From Methylocystis hirsuta (GTDB lineage Bacteria > Pseudomonadota > Alphaproteobacteria > Rhizobiales > Beijerinckiaceae), in contig NZ_QWDD01000001.1 of NCBI RefSeq assembly GCF_003722355.1, forward strand, positions 558,001-622,000: a stretch of 64,000 nucleotides of DNA. Direction: 5' to 3'. The notes beneath the pieces are model-generated. The model had not been told where the DNA came from. It was given only the letters and a program-made list of their open reading frames with translations, and did not search any database. How positions within the stretch are numbered: the first letter of the stretch is position 1; every line of letters begins with the position of its first letter. Below, piece by piece: positions 43,401 to 51,665 of this stretch. The position numbers and the translations under genes were made by a program.

Positions 43401-44107
43401 GCGTCATGGGGCTCTTCTTCATCTTTATCGCCACGGTCGCGATCATGTGGTTGGTGCGCCAGGGGGTGCTGGAGTCGCCCTGGCTCGAGGAAGGCGAGGT
43501 TGCGCATTATCGTCGCGCCGGCGGCGCCGAGCCGCCGACGGCCGGGAGAGTGGGGCTCGCGGTCTTTCTCGCCGTCGCCGGCTGTCTGTTCTCTCTGCTC
43601 GCCGCCGCCTTTTTCATGCGCGGCGACGCGCCCGACTGGCAGATGCCGCCGATCCCCGGCGTGCTCTGGGTCAACACTTTTCTTCTGGCCGCCAGCAGCG
43701 TCGCGCTGCAGGTCGCGGTCTTCGCCGCCCGGCGCGCCAACGCCGAGCGGGTCAAGACGGCGCTGCTTATCGGAGCCGTAACCGCCGCTCTTTTCCTGAT
43801 CGGGCAGATCTGGGCGTGGCGCGAGCTTCTCGAGCTGCGATTCTTCGCCTCGAGCAACGCCGCCAACGCCTTCTTCTATCTGCTGACGGGGGTGCATGCG
43901 CTGCATCTCATTGGTGGTCTGGTGGCGCTTGCGCGAACCACCGACAAGGTGCGCGGCGCCGAGCGAGTCACCAAGGCGCTGACGACGCGTGTCGAGCTCT
44001 GCGCCATCTATTGGCATTTTCTGCTGTTCGTCTGGTTGCTGATGTTCGCCATGCTGATCGGTTGGGCCGATGGTTTCGGCGCCATCTGCCGGCGTCTGCT
44101 TTCGTAA
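43397..44107 (+). CDS. cytochrome c oxidase subunit III, first copy
   Basis: This 236-residue membrane protein of the heme-copper oxidase subunit III family has about six hydrophobic segments. It contains NAFFYLLTGVHALHLIGGLV and VELCAIYWHFLLFVWLLMFA, with the conserved His in TGVHALH and YWHF. It overlaps coxA by 4 nt. Two consecutive subunit III genes are characteristic of the CoxMNOP-like arrangement. Confidence 0.9.
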   Translation: MSVMGLFFIFIATVAIMWLVRQGVLESPWLEEGEVAHYRRAGGAEPPTAGRVGLAVFLAVAGCLFSLLAAAFFMRGDAPDWQMPPIPGVLWVNTFLLAASSVALQVAVFAARRANAERVKTALLIGAVTAALFLIGQIWAWRELLELRFFASSNAANAFFYLLTGVHALHLIGGLVALARTTDKVRGAERVTKALTTRVELCAIYWHFLLFVWLLMFAMLIGWADGFGAICRRLLS

Positions 44108-44119
44108 AGGGAATGCGCT

Positions 44120-44848
44120 ATGACGGCGGAGCCTGTCACGACTGAACATGTAACGACTGAGTCCACGCTGCGGAGCAGCCTGCACGGCATGGTCGCCGAC
44201 TGGTCCTCGGATCAGCGCTCTTTCAAGAGCGCGTCCTGGGGCAAGGCCATGATGTGGATCTTCCTCGTCAGCGACACCTTCGTCTTCAGCTGCTTTCTGA
44301 TTTCCTACATGACGGTGCGCATGTCCACGACGGTGGAATGGCCGCACCCGAGCGAAATCTTCGCTCTTGAGATCGGCGGCAAGAAAATCCCGCTCATCCT
44401 CATCGCCATCATGACGTTCGATCTCATCACGAGTTCGGGCACCATGGCGATGGCCGTCAACTTCGCCTATGCGCGCGAGCGCAGGAAGGCCGCGATTTTG
44501 ATGCTGGTGACGGCGTTCTTTGGCGCCGCCTTCGTCGGCATGCAGGCCTTCGAATGGACCAAGCTCATCCACGAAGGCGTGCGGCCGTGGGGCAATCCCT
44601 TCGGCGCAGCGCAGTTCGGCTCGAGCTTCTTCATGATTACCGGCTTTCACGGCTTCCACGTGTCGATCGGCGTGATTTTCCTGCTCCTCATCGCGCGCGC
44701 CGTCTGGCGCGGCGATTATGACGTCGGACGGCGCGGTTTTTTCACGAGCCGCAAGGGCAGATACGAGATCGTCGAGATCATGGGCCTATATTGGCACTTC
44801 GTGGATCTCGTATGGGTCTTCATCTTCGCATTCTTCTATCTGTGGTGA
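44120..44848 (+). CDS. cytochrome c oxidase subunit III, second copy
   Basis: This 242-residue subunit III protein has a soluble N-terminal segment of about 40 residues and five membrane segments. Conserved elements are SWGKAMMWIFLVSDTFVFSC, FFMITGFHGFHVSIGVIFLL and VEIMGLYWHFVDLVWVFIFA. It is more like canonical CoxC in its GFHGxHV and YWHFVD motifs than the preceding gene. The start is behind AAAGGGAATGCGCT. Confidence 0.92.
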   Translation: MTAEPVTTEHVTTESTLRSSLHGMVADWSSDQRSFKSASWGKAMMWIFLVSDTFVFSCFLISYMTVRMSTTVEWPHPSEIFALEIGGKKIPLILIAIMTFDLITSSGTMAMAVNFAYARERRKAAILMLVTAFFGAAFVGMQAFEWTKLIHEGVRPWGNPFGAAQFGSSFFMITGFHGFHVSIGVIFLLLIARAVWRGDYDVGRRGFFTSRKGRYEIVEIMGLYWHFVDLVWVFIFAFFYLW

Positions 44849-44868
44849 CGTCTCCGATGGGGGAACTG

Positions 44869-45255
44869 ATGACGGCGACGACGGAAAATACGACGCACAG
44901 CCATGCGCCTGTCGCGCAAGCGGCGCAGCCTGCGGCGCAGGCGCAGGCGCATGGCCAGCAGCATCCAATCAAGCTCTATCTTCTGGTGTGGGGGCTGCTC
45001 TTCGTTCTGAGCGCCTGCTCCTATCTCGTCGATTATTTCGACTTTCAGGGCTATTTGCGCTGGTTCCTGATCGTCCTGTTCATGCTGCTGAAGGCGGGGC
45101 TCATCGTCGCCGTCTTCATGCACATGGCCTGGGAGCGGCTGGCGCTGGTCGTCGCCATTCTGGCGCCGCCGATGGCGGTTCTCGTGCTGATGGCGATGAT
45201 GGCGTGGGAAGGCGACTACACCAATTATCTGCGCGTGATCTTTTTCGGCGCGTGA
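44869..45255 (+). CDS. cytochrome c oxidase subunit IV-like membrane protein
   Basis: This 128-residue protein has an N-terminal Thr/His/Ala-rich region (residues 1-38) and three membrane segments (IKLYLLVWGLLFVLSACSYL, FLIVLFMLLKAGLIVAVFMH, LVVAILAPPMAVLVLMAMM). LKAGLIVAVFMHM is typical of CtaF/CoxD-like small subunits (COX4 pro family). The second of two ATGs is taken because GGGGGA stands 5 nt before it. Confidence 0.85.
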   Translation: MTATTENTTHSHAPVAQAAQPAAQAQAHGQQHPIKLYLLVWGLLFVLSACSYLVDYFDFQGYLRWFLIVLFMLLKAGLIVAVFMHMAWERLALVVAILAPPMAVLVLMAMMAWEGDYTNYLRVIFFGA

Positions 45256-45256
45256 C

Positions 45257-45270
45257 GCGGGCTTGCCCGC
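45257..45270. other. small GC hairpin after the subunit IV gene
   Basis: GCGGGC-TT-GCCCGC can form a 6-bp stem beginning 1 nt after the stop codon. There is no T run. It may lower transcription or stabilise the upstream message ahead of the small gene at 45317. Confidence 0.35.
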
Positions 45271-45316
45271 TCCGCCGAATGAATCGCGCCGATCTCGGGC
45301 CGTTGGAGAATTGTAA

Positions 45317-45433
45317 ATGCGAGGGGACGATCAGCGTGTCGCCAATAAGGCGATCCTCATCGTCCTCTCGGCGCTCTGCGTCGTCACGATCATTTTTCTC
45401 GGCGCCTGGACGGTGGTCGCGCATCTGCAGTAG
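45317..45433 (+). CDS. 38-residue single-span membrane protein at the end of the oxidase operon
   Basis: The ATG at 45317 opens MRGDDQRVANKAILIVLSAL and continues as a hydrophobic helix (residues about 11-34) to a TAG at 45433. The basic N-terminus followed by one membrane span matches the style of tiny oxidase-associated subunits. There is only a weak ribosome binding site (TTGGAGAA, 10 nt upstream). It is not similar to a family I can name. Confidence 0.55.
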   Translation: MRGDDQRVANKAILIVLSALCVVTIIFLGAWTVVAHLQ

Positions 45434-45444
45434 CGCCGCCTCGG

Positions 45445-46872
45445 CTATTCCTCGAGCGCGCCTTCCTCATTGATCGCGTGCGCCAAGCCGGCCGTCGCCA
45501 ATAGCCCGGCGACGCTGACGGCGACCATGAGGGCGACGACGCCGGTGAGTCCCCAGCCGGCCTGCAGCTGCGGCACCACGAATGTGCCGAAAGTGGCGCC
45601 GACCTTGGCGCTCGCCGCCGCGAAGCCGCTCGCCGAGGCGCGAATGGTCGTCGGGAAAAGCGTTGGCGCGAGGGTGAACGTCGTGGCGTTGGGTCCGGCG
45701 TTCATCGCGAAATTGAACAGCATGAAACCGCCGATGACGAAGGCGAGATGCGCATTCGCGCCATTGTCCGACATCGCGGCGAAGAGCAACAGCAGCATGC
45801 CGAGCCCCATGCCGCTAAATCCCGCGACCTGCATGGTGATCCGCCCAAAGCGCGGAACCGCCCAGAGGCTCGCCACGAAGCCGATGATCAGAAAGGCATC
45901 GACGATGGCGCTGCCTTCCGCGTCGGCGAAGTCGGCCGCGAGCGAGCCCGCGTCGGCGGCGCCAAGATGCATGGCGCCGAGAATGACGGGCGTGAACAGA
46001 CCGACGCCATAGGTCGCGACGTCCATCAGCATCCACGGCAAGGCGACGAGCATCGTGCGGGCGCGAAAGGCTTCGCTGAACAGCGCCGAATAGCCGAGGT
46101 CCTGCGCCTTGGGCGCGGAAGCCCACTTCGACGCGACAAGGGCGACCGGTTTGGCGCCAAGGTTCTCAGGCGGCTCGCCGAACTCGACCAATAATGTCCT
46201 GAGCAGCGCCCTTGCCTCGCTGATCCGCCCCTTCGCCACCAGCCAGCGCACGCTTTCCGGCGCCCATATGCGCGCAGATAGAAAAAGCAGCGCGATGGCG
46301 CCCCCGGCGCCAAACAGCAGTCGCCAATCTTCCGTCGAGGGCCGCAGCTTCAAAATGGCAAGTCCGGCGAGAGCCGCCGCCGCCATGCCGACCGACTGCA
46401 GGGCGATCGTCGCGACCGTCATTCTGTTGCGCGACGCGCGCGGCATGAGCTCCGACACATAGGCGCCGCTCGTCGGAAAATCGATGCCGACGCCAACGCC
46501 AAGCAGGAACTGCGACAGCAGGATGACGCGGGCGTTCGGCGCCGCCGCGCCGATAAAACACGCGAGCGCGATGATCGCCATGTCGGCGATGAAGACGCGC
46601 TTGCGGCCGAATCTGTCCGCGCCGACGCCGCCGAGCGCCGACCCCGCGACCGCGCCGAGCACCAGCGCCGATCCAATCAGGCCGACGAAAAGCGGACTGA
46701 TCGGAAAGTCGCGCTTGAGCAGCGGCAGCGCGACGCCCAGTGCGGACACCGAGAAGCCGTCCAAAAACGCGCCGCCGCTCGCTGCGAGCCAATAAGCGTA
46801 ATGACGCCATGTCATCGGCGCTTCGTCGAGCGCGGAAAAGACCGATGCGGCGTTCGATGGCGAGGCCGTCAC
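45445..46872 (-). CDS. MFS transporter of the sugar/metabolite porter type
   Basis: This 475-residue protein has 12 hydrophobic segments and the MFS signatures GGVGADRFGRKRVFIADMA (loop 2-3) and PESVRWLVAKGRISEARALL (after segment 6). This resembles the sugar-porter and aromatic-acid branches. The GTG start at 46872 overlaps the PPK2 stop (GTGA), so it is the third gene of an operon with the H+-ATPase and PPK2. The substrate is unknown. Confidence 0.85.
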   Translation of the reverse strand: MTASPSNAASVFSALDEAPMTWRHYAYWLAASGGAFLDGFSVSALGVALPLLKRDFPISPLFVGLIGSALVLGAVAGSALGGVGADRFGRKRVFIADMAIIALACFIGAAAPNARVILLSQFLLGVGVGIDFPTSGAYVSELMPRASRNRMTVATIALQSVGMAAAALAGLAILKLRPSTEDWRLLFGAGGAIALLFLSARIWAPESVRWLVAKGRISEARALLRTLLVEFGEPPENLGAKPVALVASKWASAPKAQDLGYSALFSEAFRARTMLVALPWMLMDVATYGVGLFTPVILGAMHLGAADAGSLAADFADAEGSAIVDAFLIIGFVASLWAVPRFGRITMQVAGFSGMGLGMLLLLFAAMSDNGANAHLAFVIGGFMLFNFAMNAGPNATTFTLAPTLFPTTIRASASGFAAASAKVGATFGTFVVPQLQAGWGLTGVVALMVAVSVAGLLATAGLAHAINEEGALEE

Positions 46873-47723
46873 CCGGCCTTGCTCCTGTCCTCGTCGTTCT
46901 TTGCTTGCTGATAGAGCTTGCGGATTTCCTCGATGTCGACGGAGGGCTTCGGCAGCTTCAGATTTAGATCGTCGAGCGTATCGGCGATGATGCTGGAAAC
47001 CGCGAGATTGCGAAACCATTTGTGATTTGCCGGGATGACGAACCAGGGCGCATGTTCGGTCGAGCAGCGCGACAAGGCCGCCTCGAAGGCCTTGATGTAA
47101 TCGTCCCATTTCTCGCGCTCGGAGTAGTCGCTGGCGCTGATCTTCCATTGATGCGCTGGATCGTCGAGCCGCGCCTTGAAGCGCTCGAGCTGTTCTTCTT
47201 TGGAGATGTAAAGGAAGAATTTCAAAATCGTCGTTTTGTTTTCGACGGTGAGCAGCTTTTCCCATTCATTGATGAAGTCGTAGCGCGGCTTCCACACCTC
47301 TTTTGGCGCGAGCTTATGCACGCGCACGACGAGAACGTCTTCGTAATGCGAGCGATTGAAGATCGAAACGTAGCCGCGCTGCGGCGCATGCGGATGAACG
47401 CGCCACAGGAAGTCGTGCTCCTTTTCTTCGGGGGTCGGCTGCTTGAACCCCGTCACTTGCACGCCTTGCGGGTCCATGGCGCTGATGACATGCCAGCAGG
47501 TGCCGTCCTTGCCGGCGCTGTCGATGCCCTGCAAAACGATCAGCAGAGAATGCGTGCGGTCGGCGTAGAGTTTGCGCTGCAGCTCGGTAATGCGCGTGAG
47601 ATTGCGCTGCAATTCCTGCGCCGCTTCGGCGTCATTCGCATAGTCGCCATGAAAACTTGGATCAATTGATCCAAGATGGACGTCCGAGCCGGGCTCGACG
47701 CGGAACTTCTTGACGAATTTCAT
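46869..47723 (-). CDS. ppk2: polyphosphate kinase 2 (PPK2)
   Basis: This 284-residue PPK2 has Walker A IVLQGIDSAGKDGTCWHVIS, the lid and Walker B region YVSIFNRSHYEDVLVVRVH, and KFFLYISKEEQLERFKARLD. PPK2 enzymes interconvert polyphosphate and nucleoside di- or triphosphates. The presence of GIDSAGKDG and EDVLVVRV suits class I enzymes. The ATG at 47723 follows AAGGAGG. The gene lies 32 nt after the H+-ATPase and overlaps the MFS gene, so energy supply to transport is a plausible but unproven theme. Confidence 0.93.
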   Translation of the reverse strand: MKFVKKFRVEPGSDVHLGSIDPSFHGDYANDAEAAQELQRNLTRITELQRKLYADRTHSLLIVLQGIDSAGKDGTCWHVISAMDPQGVQVTGFKQPTPEEKEHDFLWRVHPHAPQRGYVSIFNRSHYEDVLVVRVHKLAPKEVWKPRYDFINEWEKLLTVENKTTILKFFLYISKEEQLERFKARLDDPAHQWKISASDYSEREKWDDYIKAFEAALSRCSTEHAPWFVIPANHKWFRNLAVSSIIADTLDDLNLKLPKPSVDIEEIRKLYQQAKNDEDRSKAG

Positions 47724-47755
47724 GTGCTCCGCCTCCTTCGTCGCGTCGTTCTCGT

Positions 47756-50317
47756 TCAACCGGCGAGAGCGACGCGGCTCGCCGTCAGGTGCTTGTCGCG
47801 CCGCCCGGCCAGACGCCAGTAGATCATCTTCACAATCTCAGTCACGACGACCCAGAGCAGGCAGTAAAGCCACACGCCGACGATCGCCGCGCCGGGAACG
47901 GCGTCGACGCCGATTCCGTAAAGGCAGAGCAACACGGCGACGACCTGCGTCGCCGCGATCGCCCAGAAGAGTCTGGCGCTCGGGTAGGGCGGCGCAAAAA
48001 TCGCTTTTTTGGTGCGCACGCTGAAAAGCAGCAGATGGCCGCCGACGGCGAGCTGCAGAAACAGCAGGGTCTGGAGTTGGCCGGGATCGATCGGGATCAT
48101 CGTCTGCAGCGAATCGTCGAGCGTCCAGCGCATGCCGATCAGCAAAAACCCGAAAGTCTCGGCAACCGCGATCAGTCCCATCAGCGAAGCGAAAATGAAG
48201 ATGCGGTGCATGTCCCATCTCACCGGCTGCGGCGCGACGGGGACATTGTCGTAGGCGATCGTCATGATCGGGATGTCGTCGAGGAGCGCAAGCGCGACGA
48301 TCATGATGGCGGTGAGCGGCTGAAAGTCGAAAAACACGATCGACGCGACGACGACGATCATGATGTCGAGCGTCATGGCGATCCGATAGTAAATGTAGCT
48401 CTCGATGCGCTGGAAAATCTGGCGCGACACGCGGATCGCATTGACGATGGTCGAAAGCCCCGGCGCCGTGAGGATCAATGCGGCGGCGCTTCTCGCCGCA
48501 TCGGTCGCGCCGCTGACGGCGATGCCGCAATCCGCTTGTTTCAGGGCCGGCGCGTCGTTTACGCCGTCGCCGGTCATCGCGACGATATGGCCGACAGACT
48601 GAAGCGCCTTGACGATCTCATATTTGTGTTCCGGGAACACTCTGCCGAATCCGTCGGCCCGCTCCACCGCGTCGACGACGCTGCGCGGTAGAGCGCCGGC
48701 CTTGACGTCGCCTTTGAAAACATCGCTCGCGACGAGAAGATGCGAACCCATGCCGAGCTGGGCGGCGATCTCATCGCCGATGGCGACGTCATCGCCGGTC
48801 ACCATCTTGACTTCCAGGCCGAGCTTGCGCGCCTCGGCGATTGTCGCCTTGGCGTCGGCGCGCGGCGGGTCCATCAGCGAGATCAATCCGACCAGTTGCC
48901 ACCGCGCGCCATCTTCCGACATGGCGACGCCCAGCGCGCGCTGGCCTTTGACGGCGAGCGCAGCCACCTCGTTCTGATAGCGCTGCAGAGTCTGCGAATC
49001 GGGCCGCACGAGCGCGGATATCGCCTGCGGCGCCCCCTTGGCGTAGTGGCGAACGCCGCCAGAGGCGTCGGCGACCGTCGAGATGGTGCGTTTGCTGACG
49101 GGATCGAACGGCGTGAACGCCTTCTGCTTGAAGGCGTCGAGCGCATCATGCGCCGGCAGCGCCGCCATCACGGCGAGGTCAATCGCGTCTTCGCTGCTTT
49201 TTTGCGTCGCCAGCGCAGCGAAGAGCAACACGTCGTCGCTCTTGAACGCGCCATAGGAAATGGCGCTTTGCACCGTGAGCTTGTTCATCGTCAGCGTGCC
49301 GGTCTTGTCGCTGCACAGCACGTCGACCCCGGCAAGCTCCTCGATCGCATTCAGGCGCGAAACAATGGCCTTCTGCAAAGAGAGCGTATAGGCGCCGATC
49401 GCCATCGTCACGGACATGACCGCCGGCAGCGCGACCGGAATCGATGCGATCAGCAGCACCAGCACATATTGGGCGATGGAGCCGACGCGATCCCAGCTCC
49501 AGTCGTCCGGCGCGATGACTTCCCGATAGAGCTGCGCGCCGACGAGGATCAGCGCCAGAAAAAATGCAAGCACGAGGAGAAAATCGCCGACCTCCGTCAC
49601 CGCGCGCTGCGAATGCGAAACGGCGCCGGCGGCGCCGACGAGCTTCGCGGTGCGCCCGAAGAAGGTGCGCTCGCCCGTCGCGGTGACCACGCCAGTCATG
49701 GCGCCTTGTTTAGCGATTGCGCCCGCATAGGCGTCGTCGCCGATTTTCTTGGACACGGGCAACGATTCGCCGGTGAGCGCCGCCTGATCGCAGCTCAAAT
49801 AATCGCCTTCAACGAGCAGGAGATCCGCGGGGATGATCTGGCCCGCGGCGACGCTGACAATATCGCCCGGCGTCAGTTCGGCGGCGGGGATCGTCGTCCA
49901 GGCGCCGTCGCGCATCACGCGCGCGCGGGGCGCAAGGTTTTTCTTTAGGGCGGCGAGCGCGTTCGCCGCCTTGTTATCCTGCCAGAAGCCGACCACGGCG
50001 TTATAGAGAAGAAGACCCGCGACGACGCCGAAATCCGGCCAATCCCGCCGCACGGCGGAGATGACGGCCGCAGCTTCGATGAGGAACGGCAGCGGCCCCC
50101 AGAAATAGTTCAGCAGACGGCGCCACTTGCTTTCCGTCTTGTCCTCTAGCGCGTTTGGGCCGTATTCCGCGAGCCGCCGCGCCGCTTCGGCGGCGGTGAG
50201 GCCGCTCTCTGTCGACTTCAGCGTTTCAAGCCGCTGAGAGATTCTGACCTGCGCCGGATCGAGGGAGAGCGCTGGCGAAGATTGGCCCGCCGGCGTTTTC
50301 GCGCTGACGTCCGGCAT
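47756..50317 (-). CDS. plasma-membrane-type H+-translocating P-type ATPase (P3A)
   Basis: This 853-residue P-type ATPase has the actuator TGES (DQAALTGESLPVSKK), the phosphorylated Asp in CSDKTGTLTMNK, and the hinge MTGDGVNDAPALKQADCGIA. Ten membrane segments are predicted. Sequence features (GPLPFLIEAAAVISA, SIPVALPAVMSVTMAIGA) are those of the P3A proton pumps shared by plants, fungi and some bacteria. It lacks the C-terminal autoinhibitory domain. The ATG at 50317 behind GGGGAGAG is taken. It is the first gene of the operon with ppk2 and the MFS gene. Confidence 0.93.
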   Translation of the reverse strand: MPDVSAKTPAGQSSPALSLDPAQVRISQRLETLKSTESGLTAAEAARRLAEYGPNALEDKTESKWRRLLNYFWGPLPFLIEAAAVISAVRRDWPDFGVVAGLLLYNAVVGFWQDNKAANALAALKKNLAPRARVMRDGAWTTIPAAELTPGDIVSVAAGQIIPADLLLVEGDYLSCDQAALTGESLPVSKKIGDDAYAGAIAKQGAMTGVVTATGERTFFGRTAKLVGAAGAVSHSQRAVTEVGDFLLVLAFFLALILVGAQLYREVIAPDDWSWDRVGSIAQYVLVLLIASIPVALPAVMSVTMAIGAYTLSLQKAIVSRLNAIEELAGVDVLCSDKTGTLTMNKLTVQSAISYGAFKSDDVLLFAALATQKSSEDAIDLAVMAALPAHDALDAFKQKAFTPFDPVSKRTISTVADASGGVRHYAKGAPQAISALVRPDSQTLQRYQNEVAALAVKGQRALGVAMSEDGARWQLVGLISLMDPPRADAKATIAEARKLGLEVKMVTGDDVAIGDEIAAQLGMGSHLLVASDVFKGDVKAGALPRSVVDAVERADGFGRVFPEHKYEIVKALQSVGHIVAMTGDGVNDAPALKQADCGIAVSGATDAARSAAALILTAPGLSTIVNAIRVSRQIFQRIESYIYYRIAMTLDIMIVVVASIVFFDFQPLTAIMIVALALLDDIPIMTIAYDNVPVAPQPVRWDMHRIFIFASLMGLIAVAETFGFLLIGMRWTLDDSLQTMIPIDPGQLQTLLFLQLAVGGHLLLFSVRTKKAIFAPPYPSARLFWAIAATQVVAVLLCLYGIGVDAVPGAAIVGVWLYCLLWVVVTEIVKMIYWRLAGRRDKHLTASRVALAG

Positions 50318-50435
50318 GCTTGCTCTCCCCATCAGATCATCAAAATATCCGAACCGAATCTTACGGCGTGATCTAAGTCTCGCCAAGAGACTCGCTCAAA
50401 AAGGCAAGCGCGAGTCGAAATTAACCGTGCACAGC

Positions 50436-51626
50436 TTATTCGGCGGCGGTGCAGGCGGCGCCGTCGTTCGACGCGCCTAGGGCGTTATCCTTGACGATCT
50501 TGTCGGCGCGCGCCTTCGCATCTGCGAGATCCTTGTCATAGACGTCGGTCAGATATTCATTCGTCGTCGTCTTGACGATCGAGTGATTCGGCGATTGCAG
50601 CGGGCCGGACACGTCAATCGAGGCGACCGTCGACAGGCCGGGACGCAAGGGCTGTTTCTCGAGTTCGTCCGCCCGCAAGGCGATCCGCACCGGAATGCGC
50701 TGAACGATTCGAATGAAGTTGCCGGTCGCGTTATCGGGGGGCAGAGCCGCGAAAACGGCGCCGGAGCCCGGAACGAGCCCCGCCACTTCTCCATGGTAGA
50801 TGTGTTCCGATCCGTAGAGATCGACCTTGATGAGCGCCGACTGACCGGGACGAACCCTGGCCATCCTGTTTTCCCAGAGATTGGCTTCGACCCAGAGATG
50901 GTCGAGCGGCACGATATTGAGAATGGCGTCGCCGGGGCGCACCCGCTTGCCGACCTGAACGCTGCGCTTGGCGACATAGCCGGTCGCCGGCGCCCGAATG
51001 TTCTGACGCACGAACTCGACGTAAGCGTCGTTGTATCGCGCCTTGGCGGCCTCGATGTCGGGATGATTCATCCGCGTCACGCCGACGACGCGCGCCTCGA
51101 CCGACTGATATTCCGCCTGCGCTTCCCGCAGATCGGCTTCCAGCGCGGCGAGCTGGTCCTCGGTATTCTGCAGCACCTGTCGCGAAGCTGCGCCGCTCAG
51201 CGTCGCCTCGCGGTATCTTGCGAGATCGTGGCGCGTTCTGTCGCGAAGTGCGGCGCGGGAAATGACCTTCTGGCAGACCTGTCGGCGCAGCGCGTAAAGC
51301 GCGCCGACGGCGCGAACCGCGCGGCCGAGTTCGGCCTCCGCCTGTGCGAGCGCCGCTCTTGCGCGTTGGCCGTCAAGGCGAACGAGCACGTCGCCTTTCT
51401 TGACGAGCTGCGTTTCTTCGGCGAGCACGGCGGCCACGACTCCCGTCGCGTCCGCCTGAACCGGGATGATGTTGCCGGTGACGAAGGCGTTGTCCGTCGT
51501 CACCCAGTCGCGGTCGTAAAAATACCATCGCGAAAACGCGATCAGCGCGCCGGCAAGAACTGCGGCAACGACGATCTTGAGCAGAAATTCTCTGCGGGAG
51601 CGGATGCTTTTGCGGGTTAGCGCCAT
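50436..51626 (-). CDS. HlyD/EmrA-type periplasmic adaptor of an efflux system
   Basis: This 396-residue membrane-fusion protein has an N-terminal membrane anchor (residues about 14-34) and a lipoyl half-motif (NAFVTGNIIPVQADATGVVA). A long alpha-helical hairpin (about 85-200) and a beta-barrel (QNIRAPATGYVAKRSVQVGK) follow. It connects an inner-membrane transporter to an outer-membrane channel. The next gene encodes the channel, but no inner-membrane permease lies alongside. Confidence 0.9.
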   Translation of the reverse strand: MALTRKSIRSRREFLLKIVVAAVLAGALIAFSRWYFYDRDWVTTDNAFVTGNIIPVQADATGVVAAVLAEETQLVKKGDVLVRLDGQRARAALAQAEAELGRAVRAVGALYALRRQVCQKVISRAALRDRTRHDLARYREATLSGAASRQVLQNTEDQLAALEADLREAQAEYQSVEARVVGVTRMNHPDIEAAKARYNDAYVEFVRQNIRAPATGYVAKRSVQVGKRVRPGDAILNIVPLDHLWVEANLWENRMARVRPGQSALIKVDLYGSEHIYHGEVAGLVPGSGAVFAALPPDNATGNFIRIVQRIPVRIALRADELEKQPLRPGLSTVASIDVSGPLQSPNHSIVKTTTNEYLTDVYDKDLADAKARADKIVKDNALGASNDGAACTAAE

Positions 51627-51665
51627 CGATGGGGTTCGCGTTCTTCTGATAAAGGCGTGGCGCGT

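Noticed and set aside
43352..44659. Minus-strand open frame opposite the subunit III genes
   Set aside because: It is His/Glu/Arg-rich with no domain and lies opposite membrane proteins with clear motifs.
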